A stretch of 64,000 nucleotides of DNA from FEN-1219 sp039933105 (GTDB taxonomy: Bacteria > Pseudomonadota > Gammaproteobacteria > Steroidobacterales > Rariloculaceae): positions 1 to 64,000 of the forward strand of contig JBDTOT010000016.1 of NCBI GenBank assembly GCA_039933105.1, written 5' to 3'. Position 1 is the first letter of the stretch, and each line of letters starts with the position of its first letter. Position numbers and translations under genes: made by a program. Positions 41,945 to 50,562 of the stretch are shown here, piece after piece. The notes under the pieces are model-generated. The model did not search any database. It was not told where the DNA came from and was given only the letters and a program-made list of their open reading frames with translations.

Positions 41945-42859
41945 GTGTACGACCAGTCCGATCCCCGGTCTTCGCTCGCGAAATCCTCGGCCACCACGTC
42001 GGCCGTCGGCGCGACGGCCGACGCCGAATACGGACTCTTCTACAAAGATCGGCCGACCGACAACGATGCAAACGGCAAGAGCTGGTTTTGCCGCGCCCAG
42101 AATTTCGTCGTCGCGTACAGCGTGGCGAAGCCGGGTGCGACGTTCGCGCGCGACGATCAGCCGGATGAATACATGGTGCTGGCACCCAACCGCGATACGC
42201 CGATCCACGCCGAGGCCGGCGAGCAGCACGAAGAATCCGCCGGCTACGCGTTGCTGATCATGCCGCCCGGTCGCAGCCGCATCACGCTGCCGAAGGGCGG
42301 ACACCTGATTCGTCTGTTCACGACGCGGTCGGCCGATCTCGCCGCCAAGTGCGCGAATGCCGCTTCATACGCGCACCCGCACCCGAACATTCCACCGCTC
42401 AAGGATTGGCCGGCTCCGCCGCAGGGTTTCAAGATTCGACTCTATTCGCTCGACGTGCCCAAAGCGCCGGGCCGCTTCGGGCGTATCTGGCGCTGCACGA
42501 CGCTGATGCTGAACGTCCCCGACGTGAATAGGGGGCCGCGCGACCTGAAGAAGGTTTCGCCGCACCACCACGACGATTTCGAACAGGGCTCGCTCGTGCT
42601 GTCCGGCGACTGGCAGCACCACATCCGGTGGCCGTGGACGGTGAACCTGCTCGAGTGGCGCGAGGACGTGCATGTCGAGGTCGGCGCGCCGTCGTTGACC
42701 GTGATCCCCCCGCCGGCCATCCACACGTCGACGTGGAGCGCGCCGGGCGAGAACCACTTGATCGATATCTTCTCGCCGCCGCGCGTCGATTTTTCGAAGA
42801 ATCCGGCTTGGGTGCTGAACGAAGCCGAGTATCCGCTGCCGCCTAGCATGGCGAGCTGA
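41945..42859 (+). CDS. Bicupin-like protein of unknown function
   Basis: Protein of 304 residues with two probable cupin barrels. The first (about 55-125) has DEYMVLAPNRDTPIHAEAG and ALLIMPPGRSRITLP. The second (about 200-280) has HHHDDFEQGSLVLSGDW, then IPPPAIHTSTW. The HHHxxFEQ cluster is a good metal site. I cannot name a family with known activity; some ring-cleaving dioxygenases and isomerases are bicupins. The GTG start lies one base after the decarboxylase stop, so it acts in the same operon. Confidence 0.68.
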   Translation: MYDQSDPRSSLAKSSATTSAVGATADAEYGLFYKDRPTDNDANGKSWFCRAQNFVVAYSVAKPGATFARDDQPDEYMVLAPNRDTPIHAEAGEQHEESAGYALLIMPPGRSRITLPKGGHLIRLFTTRSADLAAKCANAASYAHPHPNIPPLKDWPAPPQGFKIRLYSLDVPKAPGRFGRIWRCTTLMLNVPDVNRGPRDLKKVSPHHHDDFEQGSLVLSGDWQHHIRWPWTVNLLEWREDVHVEVGAPSLTVIPPPAIHTSTWSAPGENHLIDIFSPPRVDFSKNPAWVLNEAEYPLPPSMAS

Positions 42860-42871
42860 CGCGCGAAGGCG

Positions 42872-44242
42872 ATGCAAGACACGGTGCTCGAAGCGCCGGC
42901 CGGCGCCGGCACCCTGCAAGGTGCGGTTGCGGCCCGCATCGACGCCATCACCGGCTGGAAGGTGCGCTACTTCGCGCCGCTGGTGCTCGGTCTCATTATG
43001 CTCGGCGATAGCTGGGACAGCATCGTGATTGCCTACGTGATGCCGTCGCTGCGCGCGGAGTGGACGCTCACGCCGCTACAGATCGGCACGACGATCTCGG
43101 CCGGTTTTGCCGGGCAGTTCTTCGGCTCGCTGTTGCTCGGGCCCGCGGCAGAGCGCTTCGGCCGCATGCCGGTCTTCAACGTCGCCATCGTCCTGATGTG
43201 TCTGTTGTCGGCGGCGTGCGCGCTGGCTCCTGACGCCGAAGTGTTTCTTGCGTTGCGATTCCTCGAAGGCGTCGCGATCGGCGGAGCGCTGCCGGTGTGC
43301 ATCAGCTACGTCAACGAGCTGGCGCCGACGAAGACGCGCGGGCGCTACTTCTCGCTGTTTCAATTCATCATGGTATCGGGTTATTCGCTGGCGTCCATCG
43401 CGAGCGCCTACATCATTCCAGCGTTCGGTTGGCGCGCCATGTTCTACGTCGGCGCGGCCCCGATTCTGCTGATTCCGTTCGTCATGTTGATGCTGCCGGA
43501 GTCGCCGCGCTGGCTCGCGAAGATCGGCCGCGTCGACGCGGCCAACCGCGCGCTCGCGAAACTCGGCGCGGCGCCCGTCGATGCCACGCTGCCGCACGAA
43601 CGCACGGAGGCCGTGCCGCGCATTCCGATGCTCGGGCTGTTCGCGCCCGCATATCGCAGGCGCACCGTCGTGGTGGCGATATTGTGGTTCTTTGCGTCGA
43701 TGGTGTCGTTCGGTCTGGCGACGTGGGCGCCGTCGCTATACGTGGAAGTGTTTCATCTGAAGATCGAAGACGCGCTGCGCTACAGCGCGCTCGCCGGCGC
43801 CATCTATCTTTTCGTACCGCTCGTGTTCGCGGCCATCATCGATCGGTACGGACGCCGCTGGCCGGCGATTCTCGGCGCGGCGTTGTCGTTCGCGTGCCTC
43901 GCTGGCCTCGTGCTGATCGACCACACCCAAACGCCCCTCGTCGTCGCGTTGATCACGACGGGCTGGGTGGCCGCGGCGTCCGGCTCGATCATTCTCTGGC
44001 CGTATTCGGCCGAGATTTTTCCTACGCACATTCGCTCGACCGGCCTGGGCTTGGCGAGCTCGCTCGCGCGCGGCGCGTCGATGTTGACGCCGCTGGCGGT
44101 AGCCGGCGTGCTCACGGCCTCGGGGTCCGTGCGCGTGGTCTTTGGGCTGCTCGCGATCTGCGCCCTGATCGTGACCCTGGTATGGCTGCTGTTCACGCGC
44201 GAGACCGCGCGCAAGAGCCTCGAAGAGCTGGGCGGCGGATAA
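42872..44242 (+). CDS. MFS transporter, second in the plus operon
   Basis: Twelve-helix transporter of 456 residues. Motif A is LLGPAAERFGRMPVF, and GVAIGGALPVCISYVNELAPTKTRG marks TM4-TM5; LPESPRWLAKIGR is the sugar/organic-acid type central motif. It is only distantly similar to the other two MFS proteins of the cluster, which suggests different substrates or an exporter role. It lies 12 bases after the bicupin gene. Confidence 0.88.
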   Translation: MQDTVLEAPAGAGTLQGAVAARIDAITGWKVRYFAPLVLGLIMLGDSWDSIVIAYVMPSLRAEWTLTPLQIGTTISAGFAGQFFGSLLLGPAAERFGRMPVFNVAIVLMCLLSAACALAPDAEVFLALRFLEGVAIGGALPVCISYVNELAPTKTRGRYFSLFQFIMVSGYSLASIASAYIIPAFGWRAMFYVGAAPILLIPFVMLMLPESPRWLAKIGRVDAANRALAKLGAAPVDATLPHERTEAVPRIPMLGLFAPAYRRRTVVVAILWFFASMVSFGLATWAPSLYVEVFHLKIEDALRYSALAGAIYLFVPLVFAAIIDRYGRRWPAILGAALSFACLAGLVLIDHTQTPLVVALITTGWVAAASGSIILWPYSAEIFPTHIRSTGLGLASSLARGASMLTPLAVAGVLTASGSVRVVFGLLAICALIVTLVWLLFTRETARKSLEELGGG

Positions 44243-44291
44243 ACGCAGCACCCCCGGCTAGAATGGCTGCAGGTCTGAGGGAACGAGACAC

Positions 44292-45218
44292 ATGACGGGA
44301 CAGTTGGGCGGCCATTTCGCACCCAAGGCAGCAGAGGGCGCCTTCGAGCCGATTCCGCTGAATACGTATTTCGCGGCGCGCATCGAGGGCCTCGATCTGC
44401 GCGTGCCATTCACGGCGAGCCAACTCGCCGCATTCGAAGCGGCAATGGATCGCTACGGCGTGCTCGTATTCCCGAACCAGAAGTTCGCCGACGAAGAGCA
44501 GGTGCGTTTTGCGGAGCAGTTCGGGCGCGTGGAGGACACGCCGACGCTGGTCGACCAAGGTCGCCGCCGTCTCGCGAACATGAAGATGAACGACATCTCG
44601 AATCTCGGCTCGGATGGTCAGATCTTCGACCAGGACGACCGGCGCCGAATGTACAACCTGGGCAACATGCTGTGGCACAGCGACAGCAGCTTCAAAGCCA
44701 CGCCCGCGAAGTATTCGATGCTGCACGCGCGCGTGATTCCGCCGTCGGGCGGCGAGACAGAGTATGTCGACACGCGCGTCGCGTGGGAGCACTTGCCGGA
44801 GCCTATGAAAGGAGTGGTGAAGGAGCTCGTGACGGAGCATTCGCTGATCTTTTCGCGCGCGCAGCTCGGCTTCGACGCCTTCACACCCATCGAGCAGGAA
44901 CGCTGCACGCCGGTGCCGCAGCGGCTCGTGCGCCGCCACCCAGGTTCGGGACGGCTCGCGTTGTATCTGTCGGCCCACATCGGCCGCATCCGGGGCTGGC
45001 TCACGCCGGAAGCGACCGTGCTGATCCGTGAGCTCACCGAATTCGCGACCCAACGCCCGTTCGTTTACACGCACACGTGGACCGTCGGCGACCTCGTGAT
45101 CTGGGACAACCGCTGCACGATGCACCGCGGTTTGCGCTACGACGACAAGCGCTACCCGCGCGACTTGCGCCGCGTCACGCTCGAGGACGTCGCCCCGACA
45201 CTCGACCAACCGCTCTGA
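44292..45218 (+). CDS. TauD/TfdA-type alpha-ketoglutarate dioxygenase
   Basis: Fe(II)/2-oxoglutarate oxygenase of 308 residues. Iron ligands are His129 and Asp131 in LWHSDSSF and His278 in TMHRGLRYD; the following arginine (DLRRVTL) binds 2-oxoglutarate. Relatives hydroxylate sulfonates, aryloxyacetates (2,4-D) or other carboxylates, often releasing an aldehyde such as glyoxylate. Here it could cleave a side chain or ether of the cluster's substrate. It lies 49 bases after the transporter gene. Confidence 0.88.
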   Translation: MTGQLGGHFAPKAAEGAFEPIPLNTYFAARIEGLDLRVPFTASQLAAFEAAMDRYGVLVFPNQKFADEEQVRFAEQFGRVEDTPTLVDQGRRRLANMKMNDISNLGSDGQIFDQDDRRRMYNLGNMLWHSDSSFKATPAKYSMLHARVIPPSGGETEYVDTRVAWEHLPEPMKGVVKELVTEHSLIFSRAQLGFDAFTPIEQERCTPVPQRLVRRHPGSGRLALYLSAHIGRIRGWLTPEATVLIRELTEFATQRPFVYTHTWTVGDLVIWDNRCTMHRGLRYDDKRYPRDLRRVTLEDVAPTLDQPL

Positions 45219-45231
45219 TAGCGCGCGGCTC

Positions 45232-46839
45232 ATGACCGAGCGAACGATCACCGAAGCCCTCGTCCAGCGTCTGCTGGGCGCCGGCGTGCGCCTGATCTAC
45301 GGCGTGCCCGGCGGTGAGTGCAACCTCGATTTCATCGCCGCGGCCGATAAACTCGGCGCGCGCTTCGTGCTTACACGCAACGAAACGGCAGCCGCGATCA
45401 TGGCGTGCGTCACGGCGGAGCTCACCGGCACGCCGGGTGTTGCAATGACCACGCGCGGCCCGGGTCTCGCGGCCGCCGTGAATGGCGCAGCGTACGCAGC
45501 GCTCGATCGCGCGCCGCTGCTCTTGATCGCCGACGGTTACGAGGATAGCGACACCCACATCAGCCACCAGCGCGTGGATCAAGCGGCCATGCTCGCGCCC
45601 CTGACGAAAGCGTCGTCGCATTTTCGCAGCGCCGATCCGATCAGCGAGCTCGAGAAGTTGCTGGCGACTGCTGTCGCCCAGCCGCCAGGACCCGTGTATC
45701 TCGAAGTTGCAGGCTCGCGCATCCGCGGCGCCGCGCCGGCCGCGACCGCCGCGCAGCCGAGACAGCTCGGCCCGGCCCCGCTCGATGGCCCTGCACTCGG
45801 GGGCGCGCGCGACTTGCTGGCGAGCGCGAAACGCCCGCTCGTGCTTGCAGGCCTGCAGGCGCGGTTGCCGGGTCGCCCCGACGCATTGCGCGAGCTGCTC
45901 GCGGCCAAACAAGTGCCTGTGCTCACCACTTACAAAGCGAAGGGCGTCGCGTCCGATCATGACGCGCTCGTGCTCGGCCACTACATCGGCGGTGTGGCAG
46001 AGGAAGCCGCGATGCGAGCGGCCGACCTGTTGCTGTTGTACGGCTTCGATCCCGTCGAAGGGCCCCCGCAAAAATGGCGCTATTCAGCGACGCCCACGGT
46101 CGAGCTCACCGAGTACGCGTTCGAGCATCCGCTGCTCACGGCCACTGCCAGCGTGGTCGGCGACATCGGTGCCGCGCTAGCGTCGCTCGCGGATTCGATC
46201 CAACCGCAGTGGACCGCTGCCGAGATCGCGGCGATGAAGCATTCGATTGGGTCCGCGGCGCGAGTGCCGATGGGCGCCGGGATCTCGCCGCAGCACGTCG
46301 TCGACGCCGCCTACGCAGCGTTGCCGGCTAACTGCCGAATCACGCTCGACGCGGGCGCGTTCATGCTGCCCGTGCTGCATCTATGGCGCTCCGCCGAGCC
46401 GAACCAGTCGCTGATCTCGCGCGGCCTGTCGACGATGGGTTTCGCTCTACCGGCCGCGATTGCGTCATGCCTCGCGGAACCGTCGCGGCGCGCCGTCGCG
46501 TTCACGGGCGACGGCGGCTTAATGATGTGTCTCGGCGAGCTCGGCACGGCGATTCAGGAGAAGTGCGCGCCGATCGTCGTGGTGTTCAACGACTCCGCGC
46601 TCACGCTGATCGGCGTGAAGCAACGCCGGCGTCGGCTTGCGCCGGGCGGCGTCGACTTCATCGACGTGGACTTCGCGGCGGTTGCGCGTGGCTTCGGCTG
46701 GGACGCGCAGCGCGTCGAACGGCGGGAGGATCTTGCGCCAGCCTTTGCGAAGGCCGCAGCGTCGGCGCGGGCCGTGCTGATCGACGTGGTGATCGATCCA
46801 TCGGAGTACGACGCGCAGATTCTCGCCCTGCGAGGCTAG
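45232..46839 (+). CDS. Thiamine diphosphate-dependent enzyme (acetolactate synthase/decarboxylase-like)
   Basis: ThDP enzyme of 535 residues with the three usual domains. The catalytic Glu51 is in LTRNETAAAIMA; the ThDP/Mg motif begins at TGDGGLMMCLGELG (Asp427) and ends with VVVFNDSALT. It belongs to the acetolactate synthase-like group, which includes oxalyl-CoA, benzoylformate and sulfopyruvate decarboxylases and carboligases. Thirteen bases separate it from the dioxygenase gene. It is the last gene of the plus operon, and likely acts on a 2-oxo acid or aldehyde from the preceding steps. Confidence 0.88.
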   Translation: MTERTITEALVQRLLGAGVRLIYGVPGGECNLDFIAAADKLGARFVLTRNETAAAIMACVTAELTGTPGVAMTTRGPGLAAAVNGAAYAALDRAPLLLIADGYEDSDTHISHQRVDQAAMLAPLTKASSHFRSADPISELEKLLATAVAQPPGPVYLEVAGSRIRGAAPAATAAQPRQLGPAPLDGPALGGARDLLASAKRPLVLAGLQARLPGRPDALRELLAAKQVPVLTTYKAKGVASDHDALVLGHYIGGVAEEAAMRAADLLLLYGFDPVEGPPQKWRYSATPTVELTEYAFEHPLLTATASVVGDIGAALASLADSIQPQWTAAEIAAMKHSIGSAARVPMGAGISPQHVVDAAYAALPANCRITLDAGAFMLPVLHLWRSAEPNQSLISRGLSTMGFALPAAIASCLAEPSRRAVAFTGDGGLMMCLGELGTAIQEKCAPIVVVFNDSALTLIGVKQRRRRLAPGGVDFIDVDFAAVARGFGWDAQRVERREDLAPAFAKAAASARAVLIDVVIDPSEYDAQILALRG

Positions 46840-46913
46840 CGCTGCTCGCGGCACCTTCAAGATGAGCTGGTCGCCCGGTAGCCGGCGACGCGCTTTGGTC
46901 GTACGATCCACCG

Positions 46914-47444
46914 ATGCAGAAGACAAGCTTACGACTCGCGTGGCTCGGCGCCGCGCTCGCATTGGCCGCCGCCGGTCCGCTCGCGGCCGTGGAGCAAGGC
47001 GACAAGGCGCCGCCATGGAAGGCGCACGACTTCGAGGGGCGCAGCGTCGATTTTCCGGCGGTCGCGGACGGTAAGCCGGTCATCGTCGTGTTCTGGGCCA
47101 CTTGGTGCCCATACTGCAAGGCGTTCATGCCGTACCTGAAGACCATCGAGGCCGACTATGCGAAGCGCGGCGTAAAAGTCATTGCCATCGACGTGAAGGA
47201 AGACGGGCGCGGCGATCCACGTGCCTACGTGAAGGCTCTCGGCTTCACGCCGGTCGCGGTGGCCGATGGCGACGAGGTCATGAAGGCGTACGGCATTCAG
47301 TACATCCCGGGCCTGCTCATCGTCGACGGCAAAAGCCAAGTGGCGTACCGGCGGCCGTGGAGTGACCTGCCCGCGGGGCAAGCCGTGGCCGAGCTGTGGG
47401 ACGGCCAGGTCCGCACGGCGCTCGACGCGCTCGTCCATCGATAA
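46914..47444 (+). CDS. TlpA-like thiol:disulfide protein
   Basis: Exported thioredoxin-fold protein of 176 residues. A signal peptide (LAWLGAALALAAAGPLAA) precedes the active site WCPYC (Cys65, Cys68) in FWATWCPYCKAF. The cis-proline is in YIPGLLIVDG. It lies in the periplasm, probably as a reductase of the ResA/TlpA kind. No cytochrome maturation gene is adjacent. Confidence 0.85.
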   Translation: MQKTSLRLAWLGAALALAAAGPLAAVEQGDKAPPWKAHDFEGRSVDFPAVADGKPVIVVFWATWCPYCKAFMPYLKTIEADYAKRGVKVIAIDVKEDGRGDPRAYVKALGFTPVAVADGDEVMKAYGIQYIPGLLIVDGKSQVAYRRPWSDLPAGQAVAELWDGQVRTALDALVHR

Positions 47445-47519
47445 ATCTTCAGGTGCGCGCCATCGCGCGCCCGCATACAGATGGCTGTACGCCGTCTTGG
47501 CCACTACGGGGGAAGCCCG

Positions 47520-48485
47520 ATGAGTTCGATCGATCGCCGTCGGTTCATCGCCGACAGCACGCTGCTCGCACTCGCTGCATACGCGGGTCAAGCGCGTGCG
47601 CAGGACGCGCCGAAGAGTTCGTTCGCCGCTGGCGCCACCGCGGAGGAAGTCACGGCCGGCGCCGACCTCTCCAGCAAGACCATCGTCGTCACGGGCTGCA
47701 ACTCCGGCATCGGTCTCGAGACCATGCGCGTGCTCGCACTGCGCGGCGCGCACGTGATCGGCACCGCGCGCACTCTCGAGCGGGGCCAGGAAGCGTGCGG
47801 GGGCGTGAAGGGCAAGGCCACGCCGGTGGTGCTCGAGCTCTCCGATTTCGACTCCGTCGTCGCGTGTGCGAATGCGATCCGCGCGCTGAATACGCCCATC
47901 GATGCGCTCGTGTGTAACGCGGGGCTGCTGCTCACGGACCTGCAGCAAGCGCGCGGCCTCGAGCTGCAGTTCGTCGTCAACCATCTCGGCCACTTCATCC
48001 TCGCGAACCGGTTGCTCGAGCGCGTGACGGCCGCGCCGCAGGGCCGCGTCGTCGTGGTCGGGAGCGTCGCTCATCAGTTCGTGCCGGACGGCGGTATTCA
48101 ATTCGACAATCTGTCGGGTAAGGGCTGGGAACGGCAGGCGTACGGCCACTCGAAGCTCGCGAACGGATTGTTCTCGCTCGAGCTCTCGAAGCGCCTCGCC
48201 GGCACGCGAGCGACGTCTAACTCGTTGCACCCCGGCGTCGTTGCCACGAACATCCTGCGCAACATGAGCCGCAGCGGCGGGGGCGGCTTCGGCGGAATGG
48301 AAACGCCTGCACAGGGCGCGGCGACGAGCTGCTATCTCGCGAGCAGCCCGGCGCTCGCACGCGTCACGGGTCAGTACTTCGCCGACTGCAATCCGGCGCA
48401 GCAGAGCAATTACCAGAAGGATCCCGCCATGGCAGCGAAGCTGTGGCAGGTGTCCACGGATCTCACGCGGCAGTATTTGGTCTAG
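47520..48485 (+). CDS. Short-chain dehydrogenase with Tat-type signal
   Basis: SDR of 321 residues. The Rossmann loop is VTGCNSGIGLET; the NAG strand is LVCNAGLLL; catalytic Ser is in VVGSVAHQF and Tyr/Lys in AYGHSKLAN. The N-terminus has twin arginines in SSIDRRRFIADS followed by a moderately hydrophobic stretch and a QARAQ cleavage-like site, as in Tat substrates. SDRs are normally cytoplasmic, but Tat export of a folded, NAD(P)-loaded enzyme is possible. The ATG at 47520 has a GGGGGAA site upstream. Confidence 0.85.
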   Translation: MSSIDRRRFIADSTLLALAAYAGQARAQDAPKSSFAAGATAEEVTAGADLSSKTIVVTGCNSGIGLETMRVLALRGAHVIGTARTLERGQEACGGVKGKATPVVLELSDFDSVVACANAIRALNTPIDALVCNAGLLLTDLQQARGLELQFVVNHLGHFILANRLLERVTAAPQGRVVVVGSVAHQFVPDGGIQFDNLSGKGWERQAYGHSKLANGLFSLELSKRLAGTRATSNSLHPGVVATNILRNMSRSGGGGFGGMETPAQGAATSCYLASSPALARVTGQYFADCNPAQQSNYQKDPAMAAKLWQVSTDLTRQYLV

Positions 48486-48581
48486 CCGTTCCAACTGAAA
48501 CCGTTGCCTGCTCGACCTCGAAGGGTCGACCGGCTACGCTCGCTCGACCCACTCCGTTAGCTACAGATTGAGCCTCCAACC

Positions 48582-49640
48582 ATGCAGTACTCGCGCCTCG
48601 GCAGCACCGGCCTCGTCGTCTCTAAATTTGCGTTCGGCAGCATGACGTTCGGCACGGGCGGGCAGGGCCCGTTCGCTTCCGTCTACAAAGTCGACCAAGC
48701 GGCCGCGAATGATCTCGTCGGGCGCGCGATCGACGCCGGCATCAACTTCTTCAACTCCGCCGACGTGTACGCCGGCGGCGATTCGGAACGCATCCTCGGC
48801 AAGGCCATCGGTGCGAAGCGTCACGAAGTTGTGATCGCGACGAAGGTCGCGAATCGTATGGGTCCGGGGCTCATCGAATCCGGCTTGTCGCGCCGGCACA
48901 TTCTCGCTGCGGCCGATGCGAGCCTTGCCCGGCTCGGCACGGACTACATCGACGTGTATCTCGTGCACAAGGTCGATGCGCTCACGCCCATCGAGGAGAC
49001 GGTAGAAGCGCTTGAGGACCTCGTGCGTCAGGGCAAGGTCCGTTACGTCGGCTTCTCGAACTGGCCCGCGTGGATGGCGGCGAAGGCCGTAGGCATCCAA
49101 CGCGCGCGCGGTTACCAGCAGTTTCGTGGCGCCGAGATGTACTACTCGCTCGTAGGCCGCGATCTCGAACACGAAGTGGCACCGTTCTGTGCCGACGCCG
49201 GCATCGGCGTCATGGTGTGGAGCCCGCTCGCGGGCGGCTTCTTGAGCGGCAAGTACACACGCGCGAAGCCGAAGGGGGAGAGCGGCGACCGGCTCGGCGG
49301 CTTCGACTTCCTGCCGCACGACCGCGAGCGTGGGTATGGGGTGATCGATCTGCTGCAGTCGATCGGTGCGAAGCGCGGCGCCTCGCCTGCGCAGGTGTCG
49401 CTCGCGTGGTTACTGACGCGGCCCACGGTCGCGTCGATCCTCGTCGGCGCGTCGAGCCGCAAGCAGCTCGAGGAGAACATCGCCGCCGCGGCGGTGCAGC
49501 TCACAGCCGAAGACCTCGCCTTGCTGGATGCCGCGACGAAGCCCACGGCGATCTATCCGAACTGGTTCAACGAGCGCGTCGTCGACGGCAAGGTGTACCA
49601 GGCGCTCGGCATTCCGCTCGCCGTGCCGCCCGTGCGCTGA
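48582..49640 (+). CDS. Aldo/keto reductase
   Basis: NADPH-dependent oxidoreductase of 352 residues with a TIM barrel. The family pattern is INFFNSADVYAGGDSERILGKAI (Asp and Tyr of the tetrad), VIATKVANRM (Lys) and VYLVHKVDALTPIEETVEAL (His). The C-terminal cofactor part includes MVWSPLAGGFLSGKY and ASILVGASSRKQLEEN. It belongs to the AKR11/12-like group with broad carbonyl substrates. No operon partner is evident. Confidence 0.92.
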   Translation: MQYSRLGSTGLVVSKFAFGSMTFGTGGQGPFASVYKVDQAAANDLVGRAIDAGINFFNSADVYAGGDSERILGKAIGAKRHEVVIATKVANRMGPGLIESGLSRRHILAAADASLARLGTDYIDVYLVHKVDALTPIEETVEALEDLVRQGKVRYVGFSNWPAWMAAKAVGIQRARGYQQFRGAEMYYSLVGRDLEHEVAPFCADAGIGVMVWSPLAGGFLSGKYTRAKPKGESGDRLGGFDFLPHDRERGYGVIDLLQSIGAKRGASPAQVSLAWLLTRPTVASILVGASSRKQLEENIAAAAVQLTAEDLALLDAATKPTAIYPNWFNERVVDGKVYQALGIPLAVPPVR

Positions 49641-49701
49641 GCGGCGAACCGCGCAACCATCGACGCGTCTAACAGAACTTGAGCAACCACTTGGGTTCGA
49701 T

Positions 49702-50562
49702 GTGAATAACGACTTGGCGCAAGCTTCCCTCGAACGACGTCGAGCGCGTTGGTGGCTGCTCGGCGTCGCCCTCGTAGCAACGTGCGCGATCGGCATTGCC
49801 GCGGCGGCGCCTCGCCCGTTCCGGGTGTATCCCGGCGTCGAGCACGAGGATGACCCGCTACCATCTGATTACATGGTGCCGGCCGAGTGGACGTTCGCGC
49901 GCTTGATGTATCCGCCGTGGCGCGGGGGCGGCCGCTACGGGGTCGATTGGCAAAACGGTCGCAGCAACTGGACGATTGACTATCCGGCCGCGGACCGGCA
50001 CGTGGCGGTGATGGTGCGCAGGCTCACGTCGATCGACACGCGCTCCGTCGAGCAGCCCGTGAACCTGGACGACGACGATGACGTATTCAACTGGCCGTGG
50101 CTGTACGCCGTCGAAGTCGGGCATTGGGATCTCACGGACTCGCAGGCCGAGAAACTGCGCGAATACTTGCTGCGTGGCGGCTTCCTGATGGTCGACGACT
50201 TTCACGGCAGCCAGGAATGGGAGGTCTTTCTCGAGAGCATGCGGCGCGTGTTCCCAGACCGGCCCATCGTCGACATCGCGAACGACGACCAGATCTTTCA
50301 CATGTTCTGGGATCTCGATAATCGCGTGCAGGTGCCAGGTGCGCAGTTCCTCTACAGCCACCGCATATACGAAAAAGACGGCGTTATTCCGCGCTGGCGC
50401 GCGATCTACGACGACAAAGGGCGCGTCCTGGTCGCGATTTGCCACAACATGGATCTAGGCGATTCGGTCGAGCACTCCGACAACCCGGCGTACCCAGAGA
50501 AATACTCCGCGCAGGGCATGCGGACGTACATCAACTACATTCTGTACGCGATGACTCATTAG
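49702..50562 (+). CDS. DUF4159 domain-containing protein
   Basis: Protein of 286 residues with one N-terminal membrane segment (WWLLGVALVATCAIGIAAAA). The DUF4159 domain covers the rest: FTFARLMYP-like FARLMYPPWR, LYAVEVGHWDLTDSQAEKLREYLLRGGFLMVDDFHG and FPDRPIVDIANDDQIFHMFWDL. The fold resembles a glutamine-amidotransferase-like or beta-trefoil ThuA type domain; its function is unknown. DUF4159 genes usually sit in large MoxR/BatA membrane operons, but here the gene is alone. The GTG start is chosen because it is the last good start before the membrane helix; the frame upstream overlaps the aldo/keto reductase gene. Confidence 0.75.
   Translation: MNNDLAQASLERRRARWWLLGVALVATCAIGIAAAAPRPFRVYPGVEHEDDPLPSDYMVPAEWTFARLMYPPWRGGGRYGVDWQNGRSNWTIDYPAADRHVAVMVRRLTSIDTRSVEQPVNLDDDDDVFNWPWLYAVEVGHWDLTDSQAEKLREYLLRGGFLMVDDFHGSQEWEVFLESMRRVFPDRPIVDIANDDQIFHMFWDLDNRVQVPGAQFLYSHRIYEKDGVIPRWRAIYDDKGRVLVAICHNMDLGDSVEHSDNPAYPEKYSAQGMRTYINYILYAMTH

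Noticed and set aside
48486..48581. Hairpin TCGACC-N6-GGTCGA after the SDR gene as a terminator
   Set aside because: The stem is only six bases and no T run follows.
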